Assembly (NCBI GenBank): GCA_948437815.1 | Contig: CAOJKG010000039.1 | Coordinates: forward strand, 1-7,707 | Direction of reading: 5' to 3' | DNA from: an uncultured Mycoplasmatota bacterium | Lineage (GTDB): Bacteria > Bacillota_I > Bacilli_A > RF39 > UBA660 | DNA length: 7,707 nt | Shown: one piece after another, positions 6,214-7,707 of the stretch | How the letters are laid out: every line of letters starts with the position of its first letter | Position numbering within the stretch: position 1 is the stretch's first letter | Notes under the pieces: generated by a model | The model's input: only the letters and a program-made list of their open reading frames with translations | Told to the model about the DNA's origin: nothing | Database searches by the model: none | Program-made: the position numbers and the translations under genes

Positions 6214-6248
6214 AAAATAAAAGTACCTAACAATTTTAATTAGGCACT
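6214..6248 (-). terminator. Terminator of the rsgA-rpe unit, possibly bidirectional
   Basis: On the minus strand AGTGCCTAA (6240-6248) pairs with TTAGGTACT (6222-6230), a 9-bp stem with one G-T wobble and a 9-nt loop, followed by TTTATTTT. Read on the plus strand, the same stem is followed by ATTTTTTATA, so it could also stop transcription from the left. It lies 36 nt after the rpe stop codon. Confidence 0.8.
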
Positions 6249-6283
6249 ATTTTTTATAAATATTTTACTTTCTTTAATTTATT

Positions 6284-6922
6284 TTAATGATTATCTTTTA
6301 ATAGTTTTATTCTCTCTTCATAATTGTTCGATTTACATATGTAGGAACCAACTACAGCGATATCTAAATCTTTGACTATTTTTATAGTATCTTCGTTTAA
6401 ACCACCGTCCATTGCTATTTTAAAATTCAAATTATTTTCAGTTCGTACTTTCTTTAAATCTTTTAATTTGTCAGCGATATGATAAATAAAGTTTTGACCT
6501 CCCGCGCCTGGTTCAACACTCATAAGTAGTACTAAATCAACTAAAGCTAAATATGGCATTAACTCTAAAATGTTTGTAGCAGGTTTAATACTAATTCCAA
6601 CTTTGATATTGTCTCTTTTGATAAGTTCAATAGTTTTAACAATATCTTTGGTAGCTTCTAAATGAAATGTTATATATTCAGGCTTTAATGCTGCTAAATC
6701 ATTTATATATATTAAAGGGTCAAATGTCATTAAATGAATATCTAATGGTTTTTCATGATTTTTTAATAGTTTTAAGACATTATCTATTGTAAAATTTCTA
6801 TTAGGCACAAAACCGCCATCCATTAAATCTACATGAATATAGTCAGCACTTGTACTTTCTAACATCATAACTGTTTTTTCATTACTATAATAACTGGATA
6901 AATATGATACTGATATTTGCAT
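6284..6922 (-). CDS. rpe: Ribulose-phosphate 3-epimerase
   Basis: Interconverts D-ribulose 5-phosphate and D-xylulose 5-phosphate in the pentose phosphate pathway; cytoplasmic TIM-barrel metalloenzyme. From the chosen start it is 212 aa, near the usual 215-225. Seen: HVDLMDGGFVPN with metal ligands His30 and Asp32, LDIHLM with His63, the MSVEPGAGGQNF phosphate-binding loop near 134-145 (usually NPGFGGQ, here EPGAGGQ), and AMDGG with Asp172, the second catalytic Asp and metal ligand. The phosphate-binding VGS motif is near 191-193. The frame also allows a GTG start at 6931, but AGGTGA sits 5 nt before the ATG at 6922, so that ATG is preferred. It lies 5 nt after rsgA and is probably cotranscribed with it, as in Bacillus. 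Some S66-like or sugar-epimerase paralogues (for example allulose-6-phosphate epimerases) share these motifs, so the exact sugar is not certain. Confidence 0.88.
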   Translation of the reverse strand: MQISVSYLSSYYSNEKTVMMLESTSADYIHVDLMDGGFVPNRNFTIDNVLKLLKNHEKPLDIHLMTFDPLIYINDLAALKPEYITFHLEATKDIVKTIELIKRDNIKVGISIKPATNILELMPYLALVDLVLLMSVEPGAGGQNFIYHIADKLKDLKKVRTENNLNFKIAMDGGLNEDTIKIVKDLDIAVVGSYICKSNNYEERIKLLKDNH

Positions 6923-6927
6923 TAAAC

Positions 6928-6933
6928 TCACCT
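6928..6933 (-). promoter_or_regulatory. Ribosome binding site that sets the rpe start
   Basis: AGGTGA on the minus strand, 5 nt before ATG 6920-6922. It overlaps the TGA stop codon of rsgA, so termination and re-initiation are likely linked. A GTG start at 6931 would lie inside this site and have no SD of its own. Confidence 0.75.
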
Positions 6934-7707
6934 ACTTATAAAATTACAATAATTTTCATATCTTGATTTTAATATTATTCCTTCATTAACTTTGCTTTTA
7001 ATTTCACAATTTTCTTCTTTTATATGCATACAATCACGATATTCACAATCACTCTCTTTAAATTCTAAAAAAGAATCTCTAATTTCTTCTTTACTATACT
7101 TTGTTAAATCTAAACTAGAAAAACCTGGAGTATCCGCGATATAAAAACCATCTACTTCGTGAAATTCAGTGTGTCTTGTGGTATGACGTCCTCTTCCTAA
7201 TGCAAGACTTATTTCTCCTACTTCAATATGTTTGGTAGGATCTAATCTGTTAATTAGACTTGATTTTCCTGCGCCAGTTTGACCAGTTAATACAATATAA
7301 TGACCTTTTAAGTATTTTCTTAAAGGCTCTAAAAAGTCATTTGTAAACGTTTCAATTCCAATACTTTTATAATACTTAATTAATTGTTCTAAATCTTTTT
7401 TTTCAGCGTTATTGATTAGATCTAACTTAGTAAAACATATAATTGGAGTTATATCAGATAAAAGTATGCTGCTTATTTCCTTATCTAATAAATTAAGGGA
7501 TATATCAGGTTTTTTCATACTCGTAACTATAAGAGCATAATCAATATTGCTAATTCTTGGTCTATCAAGTTCATTTTCTCTTTTCTCTATTTTTAATATG
7601 TAATTGTTCTCTTCATCAATTTCTACTATGTCACCAACAAGAGGAGTAAGCCCCATATCTCGGAACTTACCCCTTGGCGTACATGTGTAATCTTTATCTT
7701 TTGTTTT
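6928..7707 (-). CDS. rsgA: Ribosome small subunit GTPase RsgA, 5' end beyond window
   Basis: Circularly permuted GTPase that binds the 30S subunit late in assembly and checks the decoding centre. The frame is open to the right edge: before the ATG at 7656 lie 17 more in-frame codons including CTPRGKFRDMGLTPLVGD, the end of the N-terminal OB-fold common to RsgA. The ATG at 7656 is therefore internal and the true start is off the window; 259 residues are visible. In the permuted order, counted from the first visible codon: G4 TKLD at 93-96, G1 GQTGAGKS at 142-149, G2-region GRGRHTTRH near 171-179, G3 DTPG at 192-195. The C-terminal zinc motif C-x4-C-x-H-x5-C is complete (Cys221, Cys226, His228, Cys234). 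It is followed 5 nt later by rpe, the usual Bacillota neighbour; thiN, which often comes next, is absent. Confidence 0.96.
   Translation of the reverse strand, partial: KTKDKDYTCTPRGKFRDMGLTPLVGDIVEIDEENNYILKIEKRENELDRPRISNIDYALIVTSMKKPDISLNLLDKEISSILLSDITPIICFTKLDLINNAEKKDLEQLIKYYKSIGIETFTNDFLEPLRKYLKGHYIVLTGQTGAGKSSLINRLDPTKHIEVGEISLALGRGRHTTRHTEFHEVDGFYIADTPGFSSLDLTKYSKEEIRDSFLEFKESDCEYRDCMHIKEENCEIKSKVNEGIILKSRYENYCNFISR

Noticed and set aside
6928..6936. TGA read as tryptophan at the rsgA stop (Mycoplasma-type code)
   Set aside because: Reading through would add only two residues before TAA, so this site is uninformative. All other genes run intact with no in-frame TGA and use TGG for Trp, which would be unlikely under that code in so AT-rich a genome.

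Overview
The window is AT-rich throughout (well under one-third G+C by eye) and every credible gene lies on the minus strand. All reading frames stay intact under the standard genetic code with Trp as TGG, which argues against a Mycoplasma-type code. Strong Shine-Dalgarno (SD) sequences, TTGACA/TATAAT-type promoters, extended -10 elements and the adjacent pair rsgA-rpe point to a low-GC Bacillota, perhaps one of the AT-rich Bacilli near the Mollicutes. The exact lineage is an inference.

Read in the direction of transcription (right to left), the window opens with rsgA, a ribosome-assembly GTPase whose 5' end is beyond the right edge. It is followed 5 nt later by rpe (ribulose-phosphate 3-epimerase). 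This pair ends at a hairpin terminator at about 6214-6248. Next comes a separately promoted S66-family LD-carboxypeptidase/MccF-like peptidase (5159-6172). Then comes a 416-aa membrane-anchored coiled-coil protein of unknown function (3823-5073), which has its own promoter with an inverted repeat and its own terminator (3792-3824). After that terminator an extended -10 promoter starts mutS (DNA mismatch repair ATPase), which overlaps a GNAT N-acetyltransferase gene by 8 bp.

The left end holds the most interesting item: a ToxN/AbiQ-family type III toxin-antitoxin locus. The toxin gene toxN (103-603) has a near-consensus promoter (TTGACC, 17 bp, TATAAT). Immediately after its stop codon is a second near-consensus promoter (TTGATT, 17 bp, TATAAT) that fires into a tandem array of 38-nt units beginning GGTGATT, cut by the left edge of the window. 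This matches a ToxI-type antitoxin RNA. In the described type III systems the antitoxin repeats lie upstream of the toxin, share its promoter and are separated from it by an attenuating terminator. Here the order is reversed and each half has its own promoter. The toxin, the promoters and the repeat are visible in sequence. The antitoxin function and the reversed order as a working design are inferences.

No gene-free stretch exceeds 300 bases. The longest gap (604-731) holds the toxN promoter and no recognisable terminator.
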